Shown: positions 52,271 to 62,326, counted from the first letter of the stretch. The stretch: 64,000 nt of DNA from an uncultured Algimonas sp. (GCF_947498175.1 NZ_CANMJB010000004.1:337059-401058), one strand, 5' to 3'. Notes: generated by a model not told the origin, from the letters alone. Numbers and translations: made by a program.

Positions 52271-53228
52271 ACAAATCACTCAAAGTCGCCTCCGCACCGA
52301 TACGATGCTGCGCAGCGCGTTCGGTCCGATCATTTGCGAAGCTTTGGCCGACTCATCCGTCGTCGAGATAATGCAGAACCCGGACGGTACGTTATGGACG
52401 GAGAGAACTGGTAAGGGCCGGTTCTGCAATGGTCAGCAAATTACGCCGGAGAAAGCCGAACGCATTGTGCGTCTCGTCGCAAGCCTTTCAGGCCATGACG
52501 TAACCCGCGAACAGCCAATTGTGAGCGCCGAACTTCCAATTGGCGGCCAGCGCTTCGAGGGGATTCTTCCACCTGTCGTCCGAGCGCCGTCCTTCGCGAT
52601 ACGCAATCATGCCGCTCGTGTATTTACACTGACGGACTATGAGGATGTCGGCACCATGGACAGCAAGAGCGCCAACCTTCTGCGCGCTGCCGTCATCGCT
52701 CGCCGCAATATCCTGATCGTAGGCGGCACGGGGTCTGGCAAGACGACGCTGGCAAATGCGCTTCTCTCGGAAGTAGCAGATACCGGCCACCGCGTCCTCA
52801 TCCTTGAAGATACGCGCGAGTTGCAATGTGACGCGGATGACTGTGTTGCGCTTCGCACACAGCCTACCGTTTCCATGGCGGATCTCCTGCGCTCCACCTT
52901 ACGCCTGCGCCCGGACCGCATCGTGGTTGGCGAAGTGCGCGGCGGCGAAGCGCTCGACCTTTTGAAAGCCTGGTCGACCGGACACCCCGGCGGCGTGGCG
53001 ACAGTCCATGCCAACAGCGCAGCCGACGGCCTCGACCGTCTGGAGCAGCTTGTGGGCGAAGTTGTGGCGAACGTGCCACGCAAACTCATCTCCGCGGCGG
53101 TCGATATCGTCGTTGGGATCGAGAACCACGCGGGCGTCCGACGGGTCACGGACATCCTCGAAGTTCTTGGAGGCGACGGACCGAATGGCGCCTATCGGCT
53201 TCGGTCGATGGTCCACGATCCGCCGTAA
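52263..53228 (+). CDS. trbB: TrbB, VirB11-type transfer ATPase
   Basis: This 321-residue hexameric traffic ATPase sits at the base of the mating-pair channel. Walker A GGTGSGKTTLANAL lies near residues 155-168, followed by the Asp box LILEDTRELQC, Walker B RIVVGEVRGGEALDLLKAW and the His box GHPGGVATVHANSA. GGAGG precedes ATG 52263. It opens the contiguous trbBCDEJLFGI operon. Confidence 0.95.
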   Translation: MIEQITQSRLRTDTMLRSAFGPIICEALADSSVVEIMQNPDGTLWTERTGKGRFCNGQQITPEKAERIVRLVASLSGHDVTREQPIVSAELPIGGQRFEGILPPVVRAPSFAIRNHAARVFTLTDYEDVGTMDSKSANLLRAAVIARRNILIVGGTGSGKTTLANALLSEVADTGHRVLILEDTRELQCDADDCVALRTQPTVSMADLLRSTLRLRPDRIVVGEVRGGEALDLLKAWSTGHPGGVATVHANSAADGLDRLEQLVGEVVANVPRKLISAAVDIVVGIENHAGVRRVTDILEVLGGDGPNGAYRLRSMVHDPP

Positions 53229-53300
53229 CCCCAGCGGCTGAGACTTCGGCCTCCGCCACTTCAATCCCACTCATCACAGCTTTGCAAAAAGGAGTCCCTC

Positions 53301-53648
53301 GTGACCCAGCTCTCCAGTCATGTCTTGACGTCACACGTCAATCGCCACCTGCTATTCGCCGTCCTTGTCGGCGTCGCCGCTTTTACACTCGCCAGTCCAG
53401 CTCATGCCGCTGGTTCCGGCATGCCGTGGGAAGGACCGCTCACGTCCATCCTCGCGTCAGTGGAAGGACCCATCGCCAAGATTGTCGGCACGATGGCGAT
53501 CATCCTCGCCGGCCTCGGACTTGCCTTCGGCGATACGGGCGGCGGCTTTCGCAAGCTGATTCAGATCGTGTTCGGACTGTCCATCGCGTTTACCGCGACC
53601 AGCTTCTTCCTGTCCTTCTTCAGCTTCGGCGGCGGGGCCGTTCTCTAA
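53301..53648 (+). CDS. trbC: TrbC, conjugative pilin (VirB2-like)
   Basis: This 115-residue prepilin (GTG start, AAAGGAG 7-13 bp before it) has signal peptide HLLFAVLVGVAAFTLASPAHA cleaved before AGSGMPW. Two hydrophobic segments, VGTMAIILAGLGLAFGD and LIQIVFGLSIAFTATSFFLSF, are joined by a short Gly-rich loop. It is probably matured by the TraF peptidase at 13908. The stop overlaps the trbD ATG (TAATG). Confidence 0.93.
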   Translation: MTQLSSHVLTSHVNRHLLFAVLVGVAAFTLASPAHAAGSGMPWEGPLTSILASVEGPIAKIVGTMAIILAGLGLAFGDTGGGFRKLIQIVFGLSIAFTATSFFLSFFSFGGGAVL

Positions 53649-53914
53649 TGGACACGGCGCAGCACATCGACGGCTTCAGCATACCGGTCCACCGGTCGCT
53701 GACCCAGCCGATCATGATGGCGGGCGCACCGCGCTCGGCCACTATTCTTAACGGCACACTCGCAGCCGCGCTGGGGCTGGGTCTCCAGCTCTGGCCTGTC
53801 GGGATCGCTGTGTGGGTTCTCGCGCAAACCGCCTGCGTTTTCGCAGCCAAGCGAGACCCGCTCTTCCTCGACGTGCTGCGCCGCCACCTCCGCCAGAAAG
53901 GCTACCTCGCATGA
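53648..53914 (+). CDS. trbD: TrbD, VirB3-like inner-membrane protein
   Basis: This 88-residue protein opens FSIPVHRSLTQPIMMAGAPRSATILNGTLAAALGL, the usual VirB3/TrbD opening, with two hydrophobic segments. It anchors the TrbE ATPase; here it overlaps the trbE start by four bases. Confidence 0.92.
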   Translation: MDTAQHIDGFSIPVHRSLTQPIMMAGAPRSATILNGTLAAALGLGLQLWPVGIAVWVLAQTACVFAAKRDPLFLDVLRRHLRQKGYLA

Positions 53915-56388
53915 TGAACCTGCGCGAATACCGTGAACGCCCTGCTGCGCTTGCCGATCACCTCCCATGGGCTGCGCTCGTCGCGCCCGGTGTGGTCCTG
54001 AACAAGGACGGCAGCTTTCAGCGCACCTTGCGCTTCCGGGGTCCCGATCTCGATAGTTCGTCGCCGCAAGAGCTGGTCGCGACCTGCGCTCGCGTGAACA
54101 ACGCGCTGCGTCGGTTCGGGTCCAGTTGGGCGCTGCACTTCGAGGCTACGCGCCGCGAGGCCGACAGGCCGGAGACATCTGAGTTCCGCGATCCGCTGGC
54201 CTGGTTAGTAGAACAGGAACGGCTCGGCCTGCATGCCGAGATCGGCGCACTGTTCGAGAGTGACTACCATCTCACATTCACCTTCCTCCCGCCTGCAGAC
54301 AAGGTCGGCAAGCTCGAACGGCTCTTCATCGATCAGGACAATGCTAGCAATGCGACAGAGCCATCCGGCGCTGACCATCTAGCGGCCTTCATCCGGGACA
54401 CGGATGCTGCACGCGGACTGCTCGCGACGGTCTTTCCGGTGGTGGCGTTTCTCGATGACGCCGAGACGCTGACCTACCTTCAATCCTGCCTTGTATCGAA
54501 TGAGCGTCAGCCCGTGCGCATGCCGGATATACCGATGCACCTCGACGCGGTGCTGGGCGGGACAACACTTGTTGGAGGGTTGGAACCGAAGCTGGGTAAC
54601 GACCACATCCACGCGATTACAGTCATGGGCTTCCCGGGGGCGACCGAGCTGGGACTGCTGGACCGACTGAACGCGCTCGGCTTTCCCTATCGCTGGACCA
54701 CACGCTTCATCCCGATGGACAAGCCCGAGGCCGTCAAGGTCCTCGGTCGCTACCGCCGCCAATGGTTTGCCAAGCGCAAGAGCGTCATGGCGATCATGAA
54801 GGAGGTGATGACGAACGAAGCATCGGCGTTGGTCGATACAGATGCCGATAACCAGGCGGGGGACGCCGACGCCGCTCTCCAGCTTCTCGGTCAGGACTAT
54901 GTCGGGTTCGGCTACGTCACCCAGACCATCATCGTCAGTGGTGAGGATCCATCCGTCGCGGATGAGCGGATCAAGACGGTCGAGCAGGTCGTCAACGGAC
55001 AGGGCTTTGTCACCATCCGCGAGAGCGTCAACGCCGTCGAAGCGTGGCTCGGATCGCTGCCCGGACACAACTACGCCAACGTCCGTCAACCCATCGTTCA
55101 CACGCTTAATCTCGCGCACATGATGCCACTTTCGGCCATCTGGGCAGGACCGGAGCGCAACGACCATCTGGATGGTCCACCGCTCCTCCACGCGACGACG
55201 CAGGGCCACACGCCGTTCCGTCTGGTCACGCACCAGGGCGATGTGGGCCATACGCTAATCGTGGGTCCAACGGGTGCCGGTAAATCGGTGCTGCTGACAC
55301 TGCTGGCACTGCAGTTCCGTCGCTATGCCGGTGCGCAGGTCTTTCTGTTCGACAAAGGACGCAGTGCAAAGGTTGCAACGCTCGGAATGGGCGGCCGTCA
55401 CTACGAGCTAGGCGGCGAAGGCGGGCTTTGCTTTCAACCTCTCCGCAACATCGACACACAGCGCGATTTGGCTTGGGCTAAGAGTTGGGTCCTCGATCTG
55501 TTGCGCCACGAGCAGTTCGAGATCACGCCGGAGGTCAAGGATGCCGTATGGACTGCGCTGAGTTCGCTCGCGACGGCTCCGGTTGAAGAGCGTACGCTGA
55601 CCGGACTGAAAGCCCTGCTGCAGTCGGCGACCCTCCGCCAAGCCATCCATCCCTACACGCTCGAAGGTCCGCACGGCGCAGTGCTGGACGGCGAGGCAGA
55701 CAGTCTGTCGGATGTGGACTGGCAGTGCTTCGAGATGGAAGAGCTGATGCACTCGCGCGCGCTAGCCTTGCCGGTGCTGACCTATCTCTTTCACAAACTG
55801 GAAGCGCGCTTCGACCGTCGACCGACCTTGCTTGTGCTCGACGAGGCATGGGTCTTCCTTGACGATCCACTCTTCGCCGAGCGCATTCGCGAATGGCTCA
55901 AGGTTCTGCGCAAGAAGAACGTCTCGGTCGTGTTCGCCACGCAGTCCCTCTCGGATGTCGCAGACAGTTCCATCGCGCCTGCGCTGATCGAGAGCTGTCC
56001 GTCGCGCATCTTTCTGCCCAATGCGCGCGCGACCGAGCCGCAGCAACTGGAAGCCTATCGGCGCTTTGGCCTGAATGACACGCAGATTCAGCTCATCGCG
56101 CAGTCTATCCCCAAACGGGATTACTACTTCCAGAGCCGCGCGGGAAACCGCGTCTTCGACCTAAACCTTGGACCAGTCGCGCTGGCTGTCTGCGGATCGT
56201 CGTCTGTCGCCAACCTTATTGATGCCGACCGCATTCATGCGGAGGTCAATGGTCCCGGCTTCGCGGCGTCTTGGCTGCGCTGGCACGGACTCGATTGGGC
56301 CGCCGACCTTCTCGCTGTCGGGGACATCCTGACCGATCCGATCGTCACATCCCCGACCACACCAACACACCAAAAAGGAGCCGCATGA
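53911..56388 (+). CDS. trbE: TrbE, VirB4-type ATPase
   Basis: This 825-residue ATPase is the main energiser of the type IV channel. Walker A VGPTGAGKSVLL lies near residue 450, and Walker B TLLVLDEAWVFLDDP near 638, with the conserved RKKNVSVVFATQSLSDV. The length is typical of TrbE. It starts in the end of trbD and ends within the trbJ start. Confidence 0.95.
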   Translation: MMNLREYRERPAALADHLPWAALVAPGVVLNKDGSFQRTLRFRGPDLDSSSPQELVATCARVNNALRRFGSSWALHFEATRREADRPETSEFRDPLAWLVEQERLGLHAEIGALFESDYHLTFTFLPPADKVGKLERLFIDQDNASNATEPSGADHLAAFIRDTDAARGLLATVFPVVAFLDDAETLTYLQSCLVSNERQPVRMPDIPMHLDAVLGGTTLVGGLEPKLGNDHIHAITVMGFPGATELGLLDRLNALGFPYRWTTRFIPMDKPEAVKVLGRYRRQWFAKRKSVMAIMKEVMTNEASALVDTDADNQAGDADAALQLLGQDYVGFGYVTQTIIVSGEDPSVADERIKTVEQVVNGQGFVTIRESVNAVEAWLGSLPGHNYANVRQPIVHTLNLAHMMPLSAIWAGPERNDHLDGPPLLHATTQGHTPFRLVTHQGDVGHTLIVGPTGAGKSVLLTLLALQFRRYAGAQVFLFDKGRSAKVATLGMGGRHYELGGEGGLCFQPLRNIDTQRDLAWAKSWVLDLLRHEQFEITPEVKDAVWTALSSLATAPVEERTLTGLKALLQSATLRQAIHPYTLEGPHGAVLDGEADSLSDVDWQCFEMEELMHSRALALPVLTYLFHKLEARFDRRPTLLVLDEAWVFLDDPLFAERIREWLKVLRKKNVSVVFATQSLSDVADSSIAPALIESCPSRIFLPNARATEPQQLEAYRRFGLNDTQIQLIAQSIPKRDYYFQSRAGNRVFDLNLGPVALAVCGSSSVANLIDADRIHAEVNGPGFAASWLRWHGLDWAADLLAVGDILTDPIVTSPTTPTHQKGAA

Positions 56389-57083
56389 TGCGCTTTTCTC
56401 TCAAACCTCTTCGCTCGTTTCTCGCCACCAGCGTTGCAGCCACGATGTTCTTCGCAGCACCGGCTCACGCCTTTCTCGGCAGCGGCATCGTGCTGGACCC
56501 AACCAACCTGATCCAGAACGCACTGACGGCCACACGAACGCTCCAGCAGGTGACGGCTCAGGCGACCATGCTGCGCAACCAGATCACGCAGATGACTAAG
56601 CTCGGTATCTATGTTGGGTCCGACCTCGATCGGATGCTTGGCGAGCTGAACCGCCTCCAGCATCAGGCGCGTGGTTTAAGTTTTCGGATCGACGAGATCG
56701 AGCGCGTCTTCGAGCAGCAGTTTCCAGATGCCTATGCCGTCTGGTCGGCAACCGAGCAGGCACAAATTGCGGATGCACAGCAGGAAGCGTCGATCATGGC
56801 GTTCCGGGACAGTGTGCGCATGCAGGCGCAGATCGCCGAAGCTGTGGAAGAAGATGTCCGTAAGCTGCAAACGCTGATGAACGCCTCTCGTGGTGCGCAG
56901 GGTGACCTTGCGGTCGCACAAGCAGGCAACCAGCTCACAGCCCTGTCGGCCAAGCAGTCCATGCAGATGCAGACGCTCATGGCAGCGCAGTATCGTGCGG
57001 AGGCCATTGAGCGCTCGCGTCAGCTCTACATGGAGCAGGCGGGAACGGCGCGCCACGAGTCTTTCATGGGGCGGGGTGGCTAG
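56385..57083 (+). CDS. trbJ: TrbJ, VirB5-like periplasmic mating protein
   Basis: This 232-residue protein has a signal peptide (FLATSVAATMFFAAPAHA). A long helical mature part opens VLDPTNLIQNALTATRTLQQVTAQATMLRNQI, characteristic of TrbJ, and the mid region is rich in Gln, Ala and Met. It is thought to act at the pilus tip or base. ATG 56385 follows AAAAGGAG. No trbK gene intervenes before trbL, which starts 2 bp on. Confidence 0.9.
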   Translation: MMRFSLKPLRSFLATSVAATMFFAAPAHAFLGSGIVLDPTNLIQNALTATRTLQQVTAQATMLRNQITQMTKLGIYVGSDLDRMLGELNRLQHQARGLSFRIDEIERVFEQQFPDAYAVWSATEQAQIADAQQEASIMAFRDSVRMQAQIAEAVEEDVRKLQTLMNASRGAQGDLAVAQAGNQLTALSAKQSMQMQTLMAAQYRAEAIERSRQLYMEQAGTARHESFMGRGG

Positions 57084-57085
57084 TC

Positions 57086-58453
57086 ATGCTCCCGATATTG
57101 CAAGTCACACCGCCGACCCCGCCGTCTGACATGTCGGTCATCGACACCTTCATGGATACCTTCTCGTCCTACATCGACTCCGGCTTCGGACTGCTGGGCT
57201 CGGAGGTCGACTTCCTGGTCGCGACACTCATTGTGATCGACCTCGTCCTCGCAGGCGTCTTCTGGGCGATGAGTTCCGATGGCACCGTCATGGCGAAGTT
57301 CATCAAGAAGGTGCTCTACATCGGCGTCTTCGCCTACATCATCGGCAACTTCGCATTTCTGGCGACGATCATCTTCGACAGCTTCGCCGGACTTGGCCTG
57401 CAGGCGACCGGCACCAGCATGACGGCCGCCGACCTTATGCGCCCTGGCTACATTGCGAGCACAGGGTTCGATGCGGCAGCGCCCATTCTTGACACGATCA
57501 AGGATCTGACCGGGCCGGTCGCCTTCTTCGTCAACATCGTGTTGATCGTCGTGCTGTTCCTCGCTTGGCTGATCACGCTGTTCGCGTTTTTCTTCCTCGC
57601 CATTCAGCTTTTCGTCACGATCATCGAGTTCAAGCTGACGACGCTAGCCGGGTTCGTGCTCGTGCCCTTCGCGCTCTGGAACAAGACGTCGTTCCTCGCA
57701 TAGCGCGTGCTCGGCAATGTCGTTTCGTCCGGCATCAAGGTCATGGTGCTCGCCATCATCGTTGGCATCGGCTCGACGCTCTTCTCGGAGGTCACAGCGG
57801 GTCTCGCAGGCGAGGTTACTCTTGAAGACGCGGGCGGCGTCATTCTAGCCAGTCTGGCGCTCTTCGCCCTCGGTCTTTTCGGTCCGGGCATTGCGACTGG
57901 CTTGGTGACTGGCGCGCCTCAACTTGGCGCTGGTGCAGCGGTCGGATCGGTCGCCGCCCTCGGGGCGGCAGGTGCCGTGGCCGGAGCTGGCGCGGCTGGT
58001 GCAGCCAAAACGGCAGGCAAGGCCACGGTCGGCGCGGCCAAAGCAGGAGCCGCGCTCGGTGGCGGCGCCATCATGGCGTTCCAGATGGGCAAGGCGGCAT
58101 CCGGCGCAGTCGGCATAAAGGGAGCCGCCGCAGGCATGAGTGCCGTTGCGCACGCAGGCGCAGGCTCTTTTGCCAATGTGGCCAAGGGCGGCGTCGCCAC
58201 AGTTGGCGGTGCGCTCAAGAGCAAAGCGCAGGGCGGAGCCAGAGGCGCAGTCACTGGCACAGGCGGCACCATCAAGGGTGGAGCGCCAAATACGCCCGAT
58301 CCGATTGGCGGGACTGGCAAAGAGCCCGACTGGGCGAAGCAAGCAAAACAGCGTGGTTCCAGCCGCACCGAAGCGGCCGCTCTCCACTCCATGCGCGGCG
58401 GCGACAGCGGCGGCGCATCCTCCGGCCCTAAACTCAAAGACGACGACAGTTAG
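57086..58453 (+). pseudogene. trbL: trbL (VirB6-like) interrupted by an in-frame TAG
   Basis: Codons 1-205 give the five or so membrane segments of TrbL up to VPFALWNKTSFLA. Then comes TAG at 57701-57703, and the same frame resumes RVLGNVVSSGIKVMVLAIIVGIGSTLFSEV and runs to 58453 with the usual Ala/Gly-rich tail. Intact TrbL proteins read FLAERVLGN here, so TAG replaces a GAG codon by one base change. A mutation, a sequencing error or amber readthrough are all possible. TrbL is essential for mating-channel assembly in RP4-type systems, so transfer may be disabled. Confidence 0.85.
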
Positions 58454-58468
58454 AAAGGACTTCAGACA

Positions 58469-59170
58469 ATGATCTGGAAAAGACCCCAAGCCGCCTATGG
58501 GCGCACACCCGAACCTACGACACCGTATCAAAAGGCGGCGCAGGTCTGGGACGAGCGGATCGGCAGCGCGCGTGTGCAGGCGAAGAACTGGCGCATCGCG
58601 ACACTCATGTCGATCGGACTGTCTGCCGTGCTCGCCAGCGGTCTGCTTTACCAAGCGACACAAAGCCTAGTCACGCCCTATGTCGTCGAGGTCGACACGA
58701 CGGGCGAGGTCCGCGGCGTTGCACCGACAGTGAAGAACTACGTGCCGTCCGATGCGCAGATCGCGTTTCAGTTGGCAGAGTTCATCCGCAAGGTGCGGGG
58801 TATCTCGACCGACCCGATCGTCGTCCGGCAGAACTGGCTCGACGCTTATGACTTCACGACAAGCCGAGCGGCGCTGACGCTGTCTAACTACGCGACGGTC
58901 AACGACCCGTTTGCCGAAGTCGGCGTTCGCTCCGTGACGGTCGATGTCACGAGTGTGGTTCGGTCATCCGACTCCACCTTCGAAGTGCGCTGGAAGGAGA
59001 CCGAGTTCCGGTCCGGTGCGAAGATCGCAGCGTCCGCGCACACCGCGCAGCTTACCATCGTGACCGAGACCCCGCGCGATGAGGCCACGCTCCAGCGCAA
59101 CCCACTCGGCCTCTACGTCCATTCCATTAATTGGTCGCAAGACCGCCTCAATACAGGAGACGCGCCATGA
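58469..59170 (+). CDS. trbF: TrbF, VirB8-like bitopic channel protein
   Basis: This 233-residue protein opens YQKAAQVWDERIGSARVQAKNWR before a membrane segment (LMSIGLSAVLASGLLYQA), with a periplasmic NTF2-like VirB8 domain. It nucleates the trans-envelope complex. The stop overlaps the trbG ATG. Confidence 0.94.
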   Translation: MIWKRPQAAYGRTPEPTTPYQKAAQVWDERIGSARVQAKNWRIATLMSIGLSAVLASGLLYQATQSLVTPYVVEVDTTGEVRGVAPTVKNYVPSDAQIAFQLAEFIRKVRGISTDPIVVRQNWLDAYDFTTSRAALTLSNYATVNDPFAEVGVRSVTVDVTSVVRSSDSTFEVRWKETEFRSGAKIAASAHTAQLTIVTETPRDEATLQRNPLGLYVHSINWSQDRLNTGDAP

Positions 59171-60201
59171 GAGCCGTTGCCCTAACACTTATGCTGTCCG
59201 CAACCTGCCTCAGCGGGTGTTCAACGCTAGGTCTGAACAAAGTGGAACCGCCCGATGACTTCACGCTCGATCCCGGTTCAATGGTGCATGCGACACAGAC
59301 GCCGGATGGCGAGATCGAGACCGTTACTCGAACGGTCGCGGTCGAGCGCTTCACGCCTGTTCCGCTGCCGGGTCAGCTCAAGCCTCGCGAGGCATTGGTC
59401 GCGTCGGCGTCTGCGAGAGGCAAACCCTTCGAGATCATCGACGCGGCCAATGCCGGAGCGAAGGTCGGCCCTAATCCGGATGGCTATGTCAATGCGATCC
59501 AGGTCTACCCGTTCGCACGTGGTGCGCTCTATCAGGTCTATACCGCGCCGGAGCAAGTGACCGACATTGCCCTGCAAGCTGGCGAGAAGCTCATCTCAGT
59601 CTCGGCGGGGGACACTGAGAGGTGGATCCTCGGCGACACGGTCTCGGGTGAAGGGGACACAGAGCGCGTCCATATCCTCATTAAGCCTATCGAGAGTGGA
59701 CTGACGACCAACCTCATCATCACAACGACGGCCCGCACATACCGTGCCGAACTGACATCCTATCGTGAGACCTACATGGCAGCTGTGTCCTGGCGCTACC
59801 CGCGTGAGGAATTGATAAGCCTATCAAAGACGCGGAAGTCTGCAAGCAAACCCAGTGTCAGTTCGTCAGTCCTCTCGACTGGCGAAGATCGACTGCCCAA
59901 GCCATCGGGTCTCTCGGTCGACGCATTGAACTTCCGCTACCGCGTCGAAGGCGACAAACCTCATTGGCGTCCGCTGCGCGCATTCGATGACGGCCGGAAG
60001 GTCTACATCCAGTTTCCGGCGCGCATCGATCAGGGTGAAGCCCCGCCGCTCTTTGCGGTCGGGACCGAAGGTGACAGCCAGCTGGTCAACTACCGCGTGA
60101 AGGGGCGCTACTATGTCGTGGACCGTCTGTTCGCGCGTGCGGAGCTGCGCCTCGGCGAGAAAGACCAGCAGGTAGTGCGGATCGAGCGGGTTGCGTCGTG
60201 A
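59167..60201 (+). CDS. trbG: TrbG, VirB9-like outer-complex protein
   Basis: This 344-residue protein has a lipoprotein-type signal (LMLSATCLSGC). The VirB9/TrbG pattern follows: IQVYPFARGALYQVYTAPEQVTDIALQAGEKLISVSAGDTERW and the C-terminal DGRKVYIQFPARIDQGEAPPLFAV with VDRLFARAELRLG. It forms the outer-membrane ring with TrbI. The stop overlaps the trbI GTG. Confidence 0.94.
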   Translation: MRAVALTLMLSATCLSGCSTLGLNKVEPPDDFTLDPGSMVHATQTPDGEIETVTRTVAVERFTPVPLPGQLKPREALVASASARGKPFEIIDAANAGAKVGPNPDGYVNAIQVYPFARGALYQVYTAPEQVTDIALQAGEKLISVSAGDTERWILGDTVSGEGDTERVHILIKPIESGLTTNLIITTTARTYRAELTSYRETYMAAVSWRYPREELISLSKTRKSASKPSVSSSVLSTGEDRLPKPSGLSVDALNFRYRVEGDKPHWRPLRAFDDGRKVYIQFPARIDQGEAPPLFAVGTEGDSQLVNYRVKGRYYVVDRLFARAELRLGEKDQQVVRIERVAS

Positions 60202-61448
60202 GCGGGGCAAGCAAGACATCCGCGCCGAAGTCTCTGCAGATCAGAGGCGCTCCGCCGTCGGCGAAGCGGTTCAACAAGCGCACCCTTGGCGTCCTTTTGG
60301 GAGGATCGGCGTTGGCACTCTTGTTGGCTGCGGGCTTCGCCATGCGCACTCCAGACAATGCAGCCGTGGCACCGCAGGAGCTCTACAATACGTCGAACAA
60401 AGCTCTGCCCGAAGCGCTCAGCGAACTCCCGAAGGAGTACGGCGAGATTGTCCCCGAGCCACGGCGGCTGGGGCCGCCTTTGCCAGGTGACATTGGTGCG
60501 GGGCTACACGGTCAGCCGAAGGTCGTGCCTGATGACAATCCGTTCCGGTATCAGCCGCCTTCGTCCTACGACTATGCGCCCCCGCCAAGCTATACACTGC
60601 CTCAAACGACGCAGGCCAACTTGCCTACGGCGCGCACATCGGATCTGTTCTTCATCGCGAAAGCGGGCGGAGGCGACAGCGCAGTCGCCACTGATGCGTC
60701 TCCAGCGGCTTTTGCCGATCCGGGTGTGGCAGCCCTCGCTGAATTGTTTGCGCAGAGCGGTGGTGGGTTTGGGCTGCCTGCGACAGCTATCGATACTTCG
60801 AGCGCAGCCGGAGAGCGCGATGCGAGGTCGGATTTGTCCGACTCTGACATCTACAACCCGCATAGTCTTCGCAGTCCAGTCTCGCCCTATCAGGTCATGG
60901 CGGGAACCATCATCCCGGCGAGTCTTGTCACGGGTCTGAACTCGGACTTGCCGGGCCAAGTCATCGCCCAGGTCACGGAGAACGTCTACGACTCACCTAC
61001 GGGGCAGCACCTTTTGATACCGCAGGGTACGCGTCTCTTAGGTCGCTACGAAAGCGACATCGAAGCAGGTCAGTCGCGTGCGCTGGTCGTCTGGAGCAGG
61101 CTTATCCGCCCGGATGGCTCCTCAATGGTGATCGAGAACCTCCCCGGCGTTGACCGCATGGGCCAGTCTGGCCTTCGCGATCGCGTCGATCGGCATCGTG
61201 GCAGCCTTTTTGGCGCCGCCATCTTGTCGTCGGTCCTCTCGGTCGCGTCTGAACTCGGTTCAGACGAGGACGACCGCATCACCGAGGCTCTCCGCGATGG
61301 AGGGCAATCCACCATCAATCAGGCGGGTCAGAAGGCCGTTTCCCAGGCGCTCTCCCGCAAGCCGACGCTTCGGGTACGACCCGGCTGGCGGCTTGGCGTC
61401 ATCGTCAATCGCGACCTTGTGCTCTCACCCTACGACAAAGGAGGCTGA
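60198..61448 (+). CDS. trbI: TrbI, VirB10-like channel protein
   Basis: This 416-residue protein has a cytoplasmic N-terminus, one membrane segment (LGGSALALLLAAGFAMRT), a Pro/Gln-rich periplasmic linker and the VirB10 C-terminal barrel domain (YQVMAGTIIPASLVTGLNSDLPGQVIAQVTENVYDSPTGQHLLIPQGTRLLGRY). It spans both membranes and links the ATPases to the outer ring. The GTG start overlaps the trbG stop. Confidence 0.94.
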   Translation: MSGASKTSAPKSLQIRGAPPSAKRFNKRTLGVLLGGSALALLLAAGFAMRTPDNAAVAPQELYNTSNKALPEALSELPKEYGEIVPEPRRLGPPLPGDIGAGLHGQPKVVPDDNPFRYQPPSSYDYAPPPSYTLPQTTQANLPTARTSDLFFIAKAGGGDSAVATDASPAAFADPGVAALAELFAQSGGGFGLPATAIDTSSAAGERDARSDLSDSDIYNPHSLRSPVSPYQVMAGTIIPASLVTGLNSDLPGQVIAQVTENVYDSPTGQHLLIPQGTRLLGRYESDIEAGQSRALVVWSRLIRPDGSSMVIENLPGVDRMGQSGLRDRVDRHRGSLFGAAILSSVLSVASELGSDEDDRITEALRDGGQSTINQAGQKAVSQALSRKPTLRVRPGWRLGVIVNRDLVLSPYDKGG

Positions 61449-61452
61449 CATC

Positions 61453-61698
61453 ATGGCCGATACTTCAAACGCTCCAACTCTTCGCATCGGCAAACTGCCA
61501 GATCTCACACCGGTCAAGATGACCATTCAGGTCGAGCCGGACGTCCACCGGATGCTCGAAGACTATGCGCAGCTCTACGCCCAGAGCTACGGCGAGAAGA
61601 TCGCGCCAGCCGCGCTCGTGCCGTCAATGCTCGCGAGCTTCCTCGCGTCCGACAACGGTTTTAAAAAAGCGCGCAAGACGCTCACCGCAAAAAGCTGA
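61453..61698 (+). CDS. DUF2274 domain protein
   Basis: This 81-residue protein starts 4 bp after trbI. It carries LRIGKLPDLTPVKMTIQVEPDVHRMLEDYAQLYAQSYGEKIAPAALVPSMLASFLASDNGF, the DUF2274 pattern of small proteins that follow trbI in this type of operon. It resembles a short RHH/antitoxin-like fold. Function is unknown. Confidence 0.88.
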   Translation: MADTSNAPTLRIGKLPDLTPVKMTIQVEPDVHRMLEDYAQLYAQSYGEKIAPAALVPSMLASFLASDNGFKKARKTLTAKS

Positions 61699-61739
61699 TC
61701 AGCTCCAAGACTTCTAACAAAAACCAAAGGATATATATC

Positions 61740-62057
61740 ATGGCAACCATAGGACAGTTCCGCGTCAAGGATGACGGATATAAAGGCACCATCTCGACGC
61801 TGACAATGGCGCGAAAGGTCAAACTCGTACCGAATGCGAACAAGAAGAATGACGACAGCCCCGACTTCTTTGTGAAGACCGGGAAGTGCGATCTTGGTTT
61901 CGCGCGGAAGGCCATCTCTCAAGGAGAGGACAGCAAACCCTACCTCAAGGTCTTTCTCGACGACCCGAGCTTCGCTGCTCCGATTTGGGCGGCCATGTTC
62001 GAAGCTGATGGGCTCGCCGACCTCGTCTGGTCACGTCCCAAGTCGAGAGCTGCATGA
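61740..62057 (+). CDS. DUF736 family protein (second copy)
   Basis: This 105-residue protein (TIGQFRVKDDGYKGTISTLTMARKVKLVPNANKKNDDSPDFFV) is paralogous in family to the DUF736 protein at 11821 but divergent in sequence. The end GLADLVWSRPK is typical. Function is unknown. Its stop overlaps the next ATG (ATGA). Confidence 0.88.
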   Translation: MATIGQFRVKDDGYKGTISTLTMARKVKLVPNANKKNDDSPDFFVKTGKCDLGFARKAISQGEDSKPYLKVFLDDPSFAAPIWAAMFEADGLADLVWSRPKSRAA

Positions 62058-62326
62058 GCCTCACCCAGAAAGAACTCGAAGACTGTTTGGCGGTTCTCGC
62101 GGAGGTCTATGACCGTTGCGGGGATCGGGTTTGGCCCCTCTTCGTCAGAGTGGAAAAAGCTCTCGAAGACTTGCGCGGCCGGGAAGATCGACTTGCAGCA
62201 CACCGAAAGCCGAGGGCGAATGTGAGTCATTCGTCCAAGGTTATTCAGATGCGAGATAGACGCGCCCAAATTTCTGCAGTCGCGTCGCTCAATTCGATGC
62301 CTTCAGCAAGTGATCCCGCGGTGTAG
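62054..62326 (+). CDS. Hypothetical protein at the end of the trb operon
   Basis: This 90-residue protein overlaps the DUF736 stop (ATGA). The N-terminal 45 residues (LTQKELEDCLAVLAEVYDRCGDRVWPLFVRVEKALEDLR) look like a genuine helical protein. The C-terminal ~27 codons run antisense into the end of the abiEii gene and have unremarkable sequence, so the original 3' end may have been replaced when the abiE pair arrived. No family is recognised. Confidence 0.55.
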   Translation: MSLTQKELEDCLAVLAEVYDRCGDRVWPLFVRVEKALEDLRGREDRLAAHRKPRANVSHSSKVIQMRDRRAQISAVASLNSMPSASDPAV

